This document shows positions 28,101 through 40,100 of a DNA stretch of 64,000 bases, in pieces (position 1 is the first letter of the stretch; each line of letters opens with the position of its first letter). This DNA comes from Henricia sp. BOLD:AAB3569. Taxonomy: Eukaryota; Echinodermata; Asteroidea; Spinulosida; Echinasteridae. The notes under the pieces are model-generated. The model had not been told where the DNA came from. It ran no database searches and saw only the letters and a list, made by a program, of their open reading frames with translations. A program made the translations under genes and the position numbers. Location: positions 1,054,001 through 1,118,000 of the forward strand of contig JBBELK010000370.1 of the NCBI GenBank assembly GCA_037783545.1. The letters are read 5' to 3'.

Positions 28101-31100
28101 GAAATAAAATAGTTTGGCCCCGTGTTGAAAATGTTCAATGTGTGCATCACAATGACATGCGTGCGGTGCGATCAAGAAAACACGCAGCGCGGACATTGAT
28201 TCTCTCAAAACAACAACGGAAGACTGCACGCGCTATATCGCGCAGACACGCACACATCATGCCCGACACGTACACATACGTACTATGCATGCAGTGGGGA
28301 ACAAGACAAAGATGGACGCACCGTGATAAAGGTCTATTGCAATGGATTTCATGCATTTTTACCTTGGGTATTTAAATGATTGCCTTTCTCGCAATGGAAT
28401 GACATTTTGCAAGGAAACGCTCACAAGGAGAGAAACAATTATTCTTGTGTTTTATCTTAAAAGTAATATGAACGGCATGCAATTTCTGCAGCACTTTTTA
28501 TTACATCTGCATCTGCATCTATTTGAATCTATAAAGCGTTAATTTTCCTATTCTATTCCTCAACTCCACCTGAGTTCATTGAACTTTTGCTGCCAAAGTT
28601 CATTGAACTGCATGTATACTGTCTAGTGGTGGCATTAACTGTGGATAATAACTTATTGATATACAGTAATGATTGATACCTATGAGGCAGAAAAGGTGCA
28701 CGTCCTAACAGCAGCAAGGCAAATGCTTGTTTAGTCTGAGTAATCTAAATTGAAATGTGAAGGGAAGTTTTCTTTTCATTTGAGATAAGGTTTGGAATTT
28801 TTTTGTAAGTTTAAATTAACCTACCAACAGCTTGACCCAATAGGCTGATAACAGTTAATGCATTCATAAAAGTCTTCACCCAATGCAAGGCCAAAAGGAT
28901 ACTCTATGCACAGTGTGGGATTGAACTATACTAAAGTCAAGTGCAGAGAAACCGACTCCTATCACTGAAACACATACATGTAGTAGGTCTTAGGAGAGGT
29001 AACTAATCTGTACTCTGCATCTAGACAAATTCCTCTGCCCTTGTTTAATAAGCATTTGGGACAAACCTCCACCCAGGAGGAAATGGGTACCTAGCTAGCT
29101 GTGAGGGTAGTGAAAGCTGATGTGTTTGATTAGTCCCTGTGCGCATAAGCTGCACAGGACTGTATACTACTGAGCCCAATGACCAGGGGTAATAATGCAG
29201 AAAGCGCATTGAGAGTTCCGTCGGTTCTGAAATGCGCTATATAAGAACTGCATATTAATATTATTAAACCAAGATTACTTTCCCTTTAAGAAGTTCAGAA
29301 CCAAAACTGAAATTCTACCCATAAAGGGTTTCATCACAGAACACTATATATCCATTTTTAACATTTTAAGAAAACTACCATTTTCCACCAAACACTACAG
29401 TCAATGGCAAATTCCAATAAGTGGGATACATACATGTAACACAGTTTGCCAATAATCTATTCTTAAAGGGACCACCAACAGAGAATGTACCGACACCATT
29501 TTCTCAATTTGTTTTTTTTATATTCATAGTGTTTATTGCCTTTTGCGATGAAACTTTGTGGTATAGTGCCAAATCACTATTGAAATGAAATAACCAAAAA
29601 CTGGATTGAAGAGAAATTATACGCTCATCATCTGGATTCAAACCCGAGACCTCTGGCAAACTGGGCAGATGCTCTATCAGCTTGGATGTGATTACAGAAA
29701 AAAATGAGATAAATGTGCTGGTTGGTCAATTTGCGAAGTTTAGGTGAAATAGATTATTTATGAGTACCCATCAGTATGCCGCCCTTGCCATGCCCAGAGG
29801 CAAGACAAAGAGCTATCCAGCAGTTTCTTCCCACATGCAATATCCCTCTGGAACTCAAAAGAGCACCTACGTATGCTCTTGCTATTCCTAAAAGTAGGGC
29901 TATACTATTTTCTTTCCACGTATACAGTATCCCACTGGAACACCTTAATGCATGTTGCCCAACTTCATACAACCTTTCCCGTTTGAAAAGCAACATAAAT
30001 ACTCATCTTCAGTACATCTTCATTTTAGTTCTCTTTCACGTTGTTTTCAGTATCTTGAGTGGTTTTGGGCTTGTGTTGGTACAAATTAAAAACCTAAACA
30101 AGACTTGTTGTTACTCAGCCAAGGATGCAGTTATGAATAGCAAAATTTGCTTTAAAGATGACCACAAAATTGTCATTTTCTTACTTATAGTCCTGGTCAT
30201 TAAGTATACAATTGTATACAAATATAGTGGGGGGGGGGGGGGGGGGGAGATGGGGTTGGGAATGCCATACACTAAATTTTTGAAAGCTTTAATAAATTAG
30301 CATGCTTGTACATTCAGAATATATGCACATACCAGTAGGCCAAGAAAAAAATTGCTGTGTTTATGGTTACCCGCCCCAACCTAGAAAATCGTGTGGAACC
30401 TAAAAAATAAAAACTTATTGTTCCTTTCTAACCTAATACATGTGTACATTTTATTTTTTTTATTTTTTTAACTCCCAAAAGCTTAAAGATGTGGCTCACT
30501 CTTGTGTTTGTATCACCAATCACCTGCTTTTAAAATTCTTAAATTCAGATATTGTGTACAGTGCTAGAATGTGATTTTTACTGTTATAATTTATAAAGAT
30601 AAACAAATATTGACATTATCCCACCCTAATATTTTCGGATAAACAAATATGGAGCAAAATAAAAAGATATTTCCCACCTACCCACCCTAAATATGTAATT
30701 TTTTGATGTAATAGGAAACGTTTTTTTTTTTTCCCCAACATTTTATTATCTTGCGTATTTTTCTGTTGAAACTGCAATGCAAACTTTGTGCAAGTGCCAT
30801 CAGATTTCTCCCTCACTAAATTTGAAAAGCAGTTAAAATTTAATAACCTTAGTATTTTGCCACGGCCGGTGTCACAAACATGTCAAAGTACACCTCTATT
30901 ACCCATTCTTTAAATCTAAAAATAATGCATTCACGCAAGACTTCCTGGATGCAATTTTTCACTGAACTGGCCTTTCAAAAAAACACATCCAAAATCCCCA
31001 GGGAGGTCCTAGTTTTTTCTCTCCCCTCTCTCTCTCTCTTCCGTGTAAGATGCGCTTGGTAAGCATCTTCCCACTCGCTCACTCAAGCGGTCAAGGATGC

Positions 31101-34100
31101 GACGCTTCTTTAATACGCGTATTGATCCGAGCTGACGCGAAACACATGGTTTGGTGATATCTCAGAGGGTCGCGGGAATGGTAGACGGTTGGCCGGGAGA
31201 GCTAATAATATAACCAAATCCATGAAATTAAAGGAAAAGGCTTTCAAGTGTGGAGACTTGGGCTGATGTATTGAGGAGGTTAGGGAATATTATTGTCACC
31301 TTCCCTTGGTGCCCCTAATAGGTCACGACACAAGACATTTTTCAACGTCTTGCTTTGAATTTGTAAATAAGAGAAACCATGCCATTGGGAAAAACTTAAA
31401 TTTATGAAGTCAAGCGAGTTTTCCCTAAAGTATTCTGTTTTCAACAACAAAAGAAAAACAAGAGATATACACGGTAAACACATTGGCATTTGATTGTTGG
31501 CATGTTACAACAATTTTTGTGAGTTTATCACTTTTGTGATTAGGTCACAAGTTTTGTGAATTTTCGACCACTGTAAAATTTCACAAAAGTGGGCGATATT
31601 ACACAAAACCTGCGAGCTTGAAATTCACAAAAAGAGGCGTTTTGCACAGAACTTGTGACCTTTTCACAAAAGAGGTCCAAAAACAAACCAAAAAAAAATC
31701 ACAAAACTCCTGACCTATTCACAAAAGTGGTAAAATCACTAAAATGGTTGTACATGTGGCATTGCACGAATTTCAGCTCCATACATACAGCAGTGTTTCA
31801 GGAAAAAATCCATGCAATTTTTTGTGTTGGGTGAATGCTAAAAATATAAGTGTGCACAGTATTATTTGTTTTAATACTGCCCGTTATTCCTACAGAAAGG
31901 TATTTTGGACAGGGAAAAATAATGTGTTACTGCAGTATATCTTGTCAACTCGTAAGGTGATAATTGTGTCATTGCAAATGATACACTGGGCCTTTAAACT
32001 TGATTTACATTATCAAAACTAAATATACGCCTTCTCAAGGAAAAAATAAAAATGTGAAATTTTATGATATATTCATCAAAGTTAGCCTATACCTAACATG
32101 TCTGGCAGATTCAACAATGTCACAAGCCAAGGCACATGAAATTTACAATGCCTTACATGATTGAAGTGACATTTCACTGTTTCGTGACGGCTAATTTGCA
32201 AAATATTGGCAATTGCAAAAATGTATATCTTCACACATGCATCCTTGCTAAAAACAGCACCTTCTTAAATACAGCCCCTGAATGAGCATATAATGCAGAC
32301 TATACAAGATGGGAGGGAAAACAAAAACGGCTCTAAAGACGTCATGTGCATCACGTACACACGCGGCTGCCGGCCGGCCGGTAAATGTGGCTAACCGCAG
32401 ACTGGACACACTATCCCACCTGCCAAGCCTGTGGAGTGTCTTGTTTTTCATTTTAAATCATTCATGAGCCAGAGAATGGAGGAGAAAAAGTTCTTAGAAC
32501 TGTCCGGATGTGGACGAACTGCGTTTTCTGAAGCCTTGTTTGCGTCAGCCAGAGAACGGGCTGCAAAGCAGAATTCATAAGATATTCTGGTGACATTTAG
32601 ATGACTACTGTTGGTGGTTTGGGGGGAGGGGGGAGCAGAGGGGAGTTAGAGAAGAGGGAATGTGGAGGTTGCTTTCAGATCTTATCAGGTGTCCAAGTGT
32701 TTCAGAGGCCTTTGACAATGTTTTTAAACATGTGTAATTATTATTCATGGGGATCCGGATATCGCAGGTCACTTCGTCAAGACTGACGTTCACGTTGGCA
32801 AAGTGACAAACTGTCTAGGATAGATGAATATACATGGCATGGGGTTCGACTTTTCGAGAAAAAAATTATCGGCAATCGCGGAATACATTTGAAAACTATC
32901 AGATCTGCGATAGGATGTACCTCGACATATGACAAATACGAGAGAATATGGTTTACCTTGCGTGAGGGGGAATGAATGTCAATTAGGGATTGTTTTTGAC
33001 AAATACAATTTAAACTTTGGCTTACCAAATCTTCTTTTGGAAGGAAAAAGAAACAAATCTCAGAGGAAGAAATCCGACGGTGAACAAATCTGCCTCTTGA
33101 ACAGTTGTCCAAAATTTGAACCAAATTTCTTTATGTTTGAATTTATTAAAGTGCATGTACATGTAGTTAGCTTATGATTTTGGTTACTATAATATATTGT
33201 AACCTCGAGTCCCAGCAGTATTTTTATTTAATCAGAATGTGCATTCCAATACATGTGCATCTTTTCTACATCCTATAATATATCATCGGTAAACATCAGA
33301 AAAAAATTCAGTCGCAAAAACTTAATTATAAATTTCAGAAATTTGATATATTTTCCTTACCATACAGAAACAACCTTCAATGAGGCCTTGCCGTCATCCT
33401 TTCATATCGTGTATCCATGGAAACATAATCACAATCTTACAATGTGACTTGCAAATCAATCGTCGTATTCATGCAAGGATGAGGCAGAACTTGGACAAAA
33501 GAGCAAAGAGCCTTTACGGAACCGAAAGAAGCTTTCAATAACGGATCTTTGTGGACAGAATTAAGGACGGAAGGGAAGGACTATTCCGAGGATGCTAATG
33601 GATGTCTTTATCCACCCTCGAATTTTACGCATCTTTAGGTCCATCAACTCTGAGGTTTTAAAATCTCCCTCGTCTCTAGTTCCAAATATGGGCGCATGGC
33701 TCAAAGTGCTTGGGATTCCTCCCCCAAATCGGGAGCGAGCTCGGTGATGTGTTTTAGCAATTACTGCACAACGCGACTGGTGAAAACGTTGCGGATGGAT
33801 GGCATTTATGGGGGGCTCTTGAGTTGAGCTACTGATGAGTTTTAAATGTGTCTTTAACGACGGATGCTTTTTGCAGTCAACGTCTCCAAACATGCTTCTT
33901 CTGCCAAAACGTCCATTATGCAAGTTATTTGTCATTTGAAAGTTTCCACATATTTTAACCCATTTGATATTTTTATATAATACTTTGTGTATTACATTGC
34001 TTTAATTCACTGAAGAATCGGTTTATAACTGCAAGGTTTTATAAGTTAGTATTACGAGTAATATGGAGTAGTTTCAGGTAATACAGTAAAGATAAAAACT

Positions 34101-37100
34101 GTAAACAAACAGCAAAATGAAATGCACTGGTAGTTTGGTTATCAAAAATTGTGGGAGAAAACTAGTTAAATTTATTAAAGATAGTCTACATGACATGCTT
34201 GGTATAATTACCCTCCAAAAAATGTCTAAATTATTATCTAAAAGCTTACTTGTTATCAAAACGGTAATGATGGTAATCTTCCTAAAATTGTCCCTTTTAC
34301 AATTTTCTCTAATAAACTTGTCCTTAGAAGAATTAAATTATGATATAGGAGACGGGCTTCAGCGGTTTTAGTGACATGAAATGCTTGATATTGATAAATT
34401 GGAGTGCATGTGAAATCCATTAGTCTTATATGATAATCAGCCTGGTCTTCTACAGCATTGTCTGGTAAACAGCTCATATGGTTACTGGCATGTAAATTTG
34501 GTGGCAAGAATTTTTAAAACAAATTAACAGAACCGGGACATTCCTAAATTTATGTACTTTATCCTAAACATAATAGGAATACCATGAAAAAATAATAATT
34601 GTTCATCTCATACAGTAGTATGCAAGGTTCTTGGGGCCTTCACAAATTCTCTTGTTAAACACTCGCTACAGAATTTCTCCAAGGTTGTGTGACGTAATTA
34701 AAATGAAGGCCAACTTTGTTACACCGTGTTTACACTCGAATCGGCAAAGGTGGATACAGATCCAGCATTTTTATTGCGACCACAAAACTGAATATTTGCC
34801 GCGTTTACACTACACCCCAAATCGCTTCAACTCGCTTCAGAAACCGCAAAAGTCTCCACTAAATGTAACTGCAGCGCATGCGTGAGCTGTTCGGTGTTGC
34901 TGCACTAGTGCCAGATTGGTCGATTAAATCTACTACACTGCGGGCACCGCCCCAAGGACACTCAAATTGCCGAATCTGTATTCGGGTAGCGTTTACACTA
35001 CAAGCGACCTTGACGATTGCAGGGTTCAACCCCACCCCAAAGGTGACTTGAAAAAGGCGAATCAGACCCGGGTCTGATCCGCCTTTTTCAATTCACCTTT
35101 TGCGTTTACACTTAGTGCCTACCCGGCTTCAACTCCCCTTTTTGGAAATTGCGGAGTTCGATTCGGCAAAGGCGAATCGAGTGTAAACGAGGTGTTAGAG
35201 GCACGGTATAGGGGAAGAGTTAAGCAGGATCTTGAATTAAGTCATTTTATTATGGATGTTTCACTGCATTTTGTCAGCTTTTAGACAGTTTTTTTTTAAG
35301 AATATAGTTTTAATACCCCAATACAACCTTTAATTTATGGACTTGAATACTTCATAACACTGCTCTCCCAAAATGTTTCAAATAATTTGCGAGGCGACTC
35401 ATGCTGAAAATATACAGAATGGTTCAATTCTAATCAGAGGCACTGACCAACATTTTGGGGGTGGGGAGGTGGAGGAGGCGGAGGGTGGGGAGGTGGAGGA
35501 GGCGGAGGAGGAGGAGGAGGGGGGGGGGGGGGGGGGGGGGTGCAGCACCCCCTTTTTAAGTCTTATGTGTTCCCATTTTCATGCCAGTGATCCAAATTGT
35601 AGCCATATTAAATTACTGGTTCTACATGTAGTTCTCCGTTTTTGTTGCAATTTAAGGCGGACCATAAATCCTCCACTTCACCAGCGATGTGGAACTTTGC
35701 AAGATGACTCACAACTTCTCCACAGCACCAATTAGTCTGTGGCTGGTCAAATCATTAGGACAATGGTGGCGAGTGAAATGCACGTCTACTGTACTGATGC
35801 CAATATCAAGCGTAGTGTTCCAGCTTCGTGCACAACACAACGCAAGACGCAAGACAAAGGTCGTAATTTTCCTTAGCTGTCACGTTACAACCAACAACTT
35901 GACACTCGGCATATGTACACCATAAATATTAAAATTACTGATGTGCGACTGTTGCAACTCATTAATTTTTAAAGGAAAAACTGGCTGAAATAGTTTAAAG
36001 GTAGAGTACCTTATTCGCAGTGACCGAGTTGACAAGAAAAACATTACTAAAAGTGTTAATAACAATGGTACCAAACACCACAGGATTTTATTTCAGTCCA
36101 AAAATGGTGTTGTGTGTGAGAAATTAAGGTGGTTTTCTTGAAGTCTTTTGCAAAAAAATTACCATTCAATTCAACACAAAAACCATGTATAGATTATTAT
36201 GTGGCTGAAATTTCTACAGTGCAGTTTTATCAACATGGGCTTCTAATCATGAGTGGATATACAAGTAATGCTCCTTTTAACAGTTTACCAATCAATTGTG
36301 TTCTACCTTTAACCCTATATCGGTACTACTAAATCCTCCAATTTGTACACGATTAAGGGAAGAAATTTCCCTAAGGACATAGCTTCAATTTCCCCTAGAT
36401 CTGTCTCCTTCCACTATGTTAAAATGTTGCCTTTTTCTTTTTTATGGACATAACCAAAACAAAAAAAGCCAAAATCAGGAACAAGAGAGGGTGTAGTTTT
36501 CTTGCCTCAATGGCTTTGTGAAATTCCTTCCCTGCGCTGACTTTAGTATTGAGCAATTTGCTTGGATTTTACTCTTTAACATTCTTATGATGCCATTCTT
36601 ATGCCGGAGGGAATTCTTTGGCATTCTTTACTCTTTTGGCATTTGTAACATCAAACAAAATTGCAGGGAAAATGCCAGAATTTTGAGGAAAACTGCAAAC
36701 AAAGACCATTTTTCGAATCTTGTTTTCCTCAAACATTTTCCTTTCAGGGAAATGACCTTAGTTAAAATCTGGTGAGGCGTTGCTAGGGGCAACGCCGACC
36801 TCATTTGAACAACTTGACAAAGAGACCAAGGTTGCCTCAGTATGTTACCTGGCGACCAACGTCAATAATCAGTTTACCTGAAACGCTGCGCTACAACAGG
36901 AAAGAGACATGGGTACGGTATTTAACAGTCCATTCTCAAGGCGGAATGCAATTTGTACTGATCTGCTCTTTTGCATTTTCCAAGTCCCGGAGTGTTTGCT
37001 TAACTTTTCACACGTACAGGAAAACACTAAAGAAAGGGGACTCTTTCCCCCTCCAGATTTCTTTTTTAAAATCTGGTTTGGACTACGCACAGGATAACAG

Positions 37101-40100
37101 TGGTTTGACAGCTCTTTAGTCATAGCACAACTTCAGCTTCGCACCAAGCTGCATGGGGTGGGAAAGGTGAAAAATTTTATTTTAAACTTCTCAAAATCTG
37201 TAACGGGTCTTTCTATAAATTAGGGGTCCAATGTTGGTGTCCCACGTTACATTTTACATCTTGTTTTTGTAAATTCAGGACACATTCTTTAAATACTTTC
37301 CATCTCAAAGAGTGGGTACATAAAGTACAATTCATACAAAATGGTTTAAAAGCCATTTTAATGATTTTTGTACGAAAAATAACACAGGTGTAACGGGGGA
37401 CACCAAATGTCACACTTTTGGACCCCTAATTTATAGAAAGACCCTAACCTCAAAATCTTTTGTCAAGGTTGTATACATTCTGTAACACTTTTAAAGGCAA
37501 TTTTCCTTGATTAGTTGGCAAGAAAAACCTTGTTAATAGAAATGTTCGATACAGATGTGGACAAATGTCCACGAATTTGGGTAATCTGGATGCAGTGAAA
37601 AGCAACTTGGCTTCACCGGGATTCGAACCGCGGACCTTCTGCTTAACGTGCAGACGCCATAATAATTGAGCTATGAAGCCAACTGGTGGTCTCGAATCAC
37701 GGCAGTGGGATTGGCTATTACGTGGAGCTTAGCAAGCTCTACAGAGGGATAAACCCTTCAATGAGATAACCACCCCTCCCAGAGATAATTTAAGATGCGC
37801 CCCAAAGCCCTGCCCGGCTTGCCCCAATTATTAAGTATGAATAAGTGATTATTTTTAGGGATTATGACCCAGGGACCGCCGGGGTGAATGAATTCAATAC
37901 AAATGTGGACAAATGTAACAGAAACATTATGCATTTTCTTTCTGTTCAAAATGGTACTTTTCTGTAATAAATCAACAACTGTACTGTACATAATAGACTT
38001 GTGGCTTTAAAAATTTAGTGTGCACAATACATTTTTAGTGTTTACTTTACACAAACCATGTATGAATTCCAAAGAATTTGAGACATTGCTGTATGTATAC
38101 AGAGGTAACATTTGTGCAGGCTAGTTTACCAAAATCCGTTTTAGATAAAATAGGCCTTGAAGCAAAGGTTATTTCAGGCTTTACCATCTTAGGTTCACAT
38201 TCAACACTAGCGCACTACATTAAAGCTGGGTTTGGGTTTCAAATTTTTAAATTATCTCTTCTCTGTATGAAAAATTTTTATGACAATGCTTTGATGCACG
38301 TCTGCTTTCCTAAGTTATCTTGTGCTCACCACATTCCTATAGAAAAGTGCGCACAATTGATGTCATGACATGTGTCCCAGGTTTATTTGAAATGAAAGGA
38401 CATGACAGAATTGGCAAAAACAGTGTCACATGTGTTCACAAATGGCCACTCTTCAACAAAGTTCTCATCTCATCGTAAATTGGAAGAAAAAAATTTAATT
38501 AGCTGCTCTGGCTCTGGCGAGAGCAATGTCGGAAACGTGGCAATGCCACTTTCATCAAGCAATTTACTCGCTTATTCGCAGGTACATTGTGGTAATCAGT
38601 AAAGACGCCGCGCTGGATATAAACAATGTGCATTCGACATACACTTGCTCACTGCTGTACGACGCTTCAAATTTCAGTACCAGAATAGATGAGTTTTTTT
38701 TTTCTGATGGCAACTAAAAGGTGAATTCAGAGTAGGATAAAAAACACCGAGACGTACAAATCTGTCAAGTGAATATTAGCGTGTTAATCACAACTCGGCA
38801 GATGACAAAAAGTTGTGTTGGTGGATGCTGCCTCATCTTAATTCACAGCACATGTGCTCAACACCGATGTTTAGAGAAAGGATAGTCAATTTCACCCCTG
38901 GGACATGACACATCCGTAAGATATGTGCCAGGAATTACTGCCGTCTATCCCGAAACCTCAATGTTCAACGACAACGCATTTGACAAAGCTCGTAAAACTT
39001 GTAAACAAGAAACAAATCCTCCAGGTTTAGTTTATAGATGCGGGATTCGGTTTCCTTTTCTTCCCGATGCCGTAATTTTAAAGTCTTTCTTTAAAACATC
39101 GGCGCAATCAATCACCATGTTCCAATCAACTATACTGCTCCTGCACTGATCTCAATCAAAACAAAAGACGTTGTGGCAATATTTCATCTGCTGGCAATTT
39201 GCCAGTGGAAATTTTAAGCTTTATAGCGACACGCTCAAATGTAGTCTGACGTGATCTTTTCTGCTGAAAGAATCATGCGATCAAACTAAACGCCAGCATT
39301 TTTTAAAGAATTTGTTTATATAAAAAAATGACATTGATCCCTGCCTGAAGGCTCTGCATCAAGTCCAGGTGCACGATGCGTGTGTCGTTATCTTTGCCTC
39401 TTCGCAATGGTTAAATGCCAACCACTAACATGTGAAGATAAGATAGAGTTGAGAACTAAACACAGGCCATGGGCACAGGGGTAGAAGTGTGCTGGCAGAG
39501 GTTCACGTTTTTGAGGAGAGATCCTTTTCCCTAGCAATGTGATCCTTGCCATTTTTCAGGTGAATGATAAAAAAAAGGCCACATTTTCATGTGTCCACAA
39601 TTCCTACCTACATGTACAGATCTGAAGTGCATACATGTACATCACCTTTTGTTAGTTGCGTACATGTAGGAAATGGCTCCTCCACACTGAAAATCAGTGA
39701 TTTGCAATTGATGTTTTAGTAATGGTTAAATGTTTAGAAAATGGCTCCTCCACACTGAAAATCAGTGATTTGCAATTGATGTTTTAGTAATGATTAAATG
39801 TTTAGAGTCAGTTATCATGCCAACCGCCATCACGTGATTACAAGTATTTTGCTGGTCAGGAAAAAGAGAAAGTATACCCAGCACGATATGTGGCAAAGGG
39901 ACTCCCCCTAACGCCCCTACACCTAAACACACTCTTCTCTTTTGTTAACGCACCAATCCCCCTAAAAACTGAAAGGAATTCCTTTGGATGTTTGAGACAC
40001 AATGGGGAAACAATGGTAGGGGGGATACCCTCTGCCACATCGTGCTGCATATGAAAGAAAGTGGTGGCCCAATATAGGGAAAAAATTTCTCAACAAACTT

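Noticed and set aside
29776..30300. Open frame of 174 codons, with a long overlapping frame on the other strand
   Set aside because: The C-terminal part resembles the end of LINE reverse transcriptases only loosely; it runs through a poly-G tract and lacks any catalytic motif.
37609..37680. Candidate tRNA gene
   Set aside because: The D-stem is broken, position 33 is not T, and it continues into a SINE body with a second copy elsewhere.
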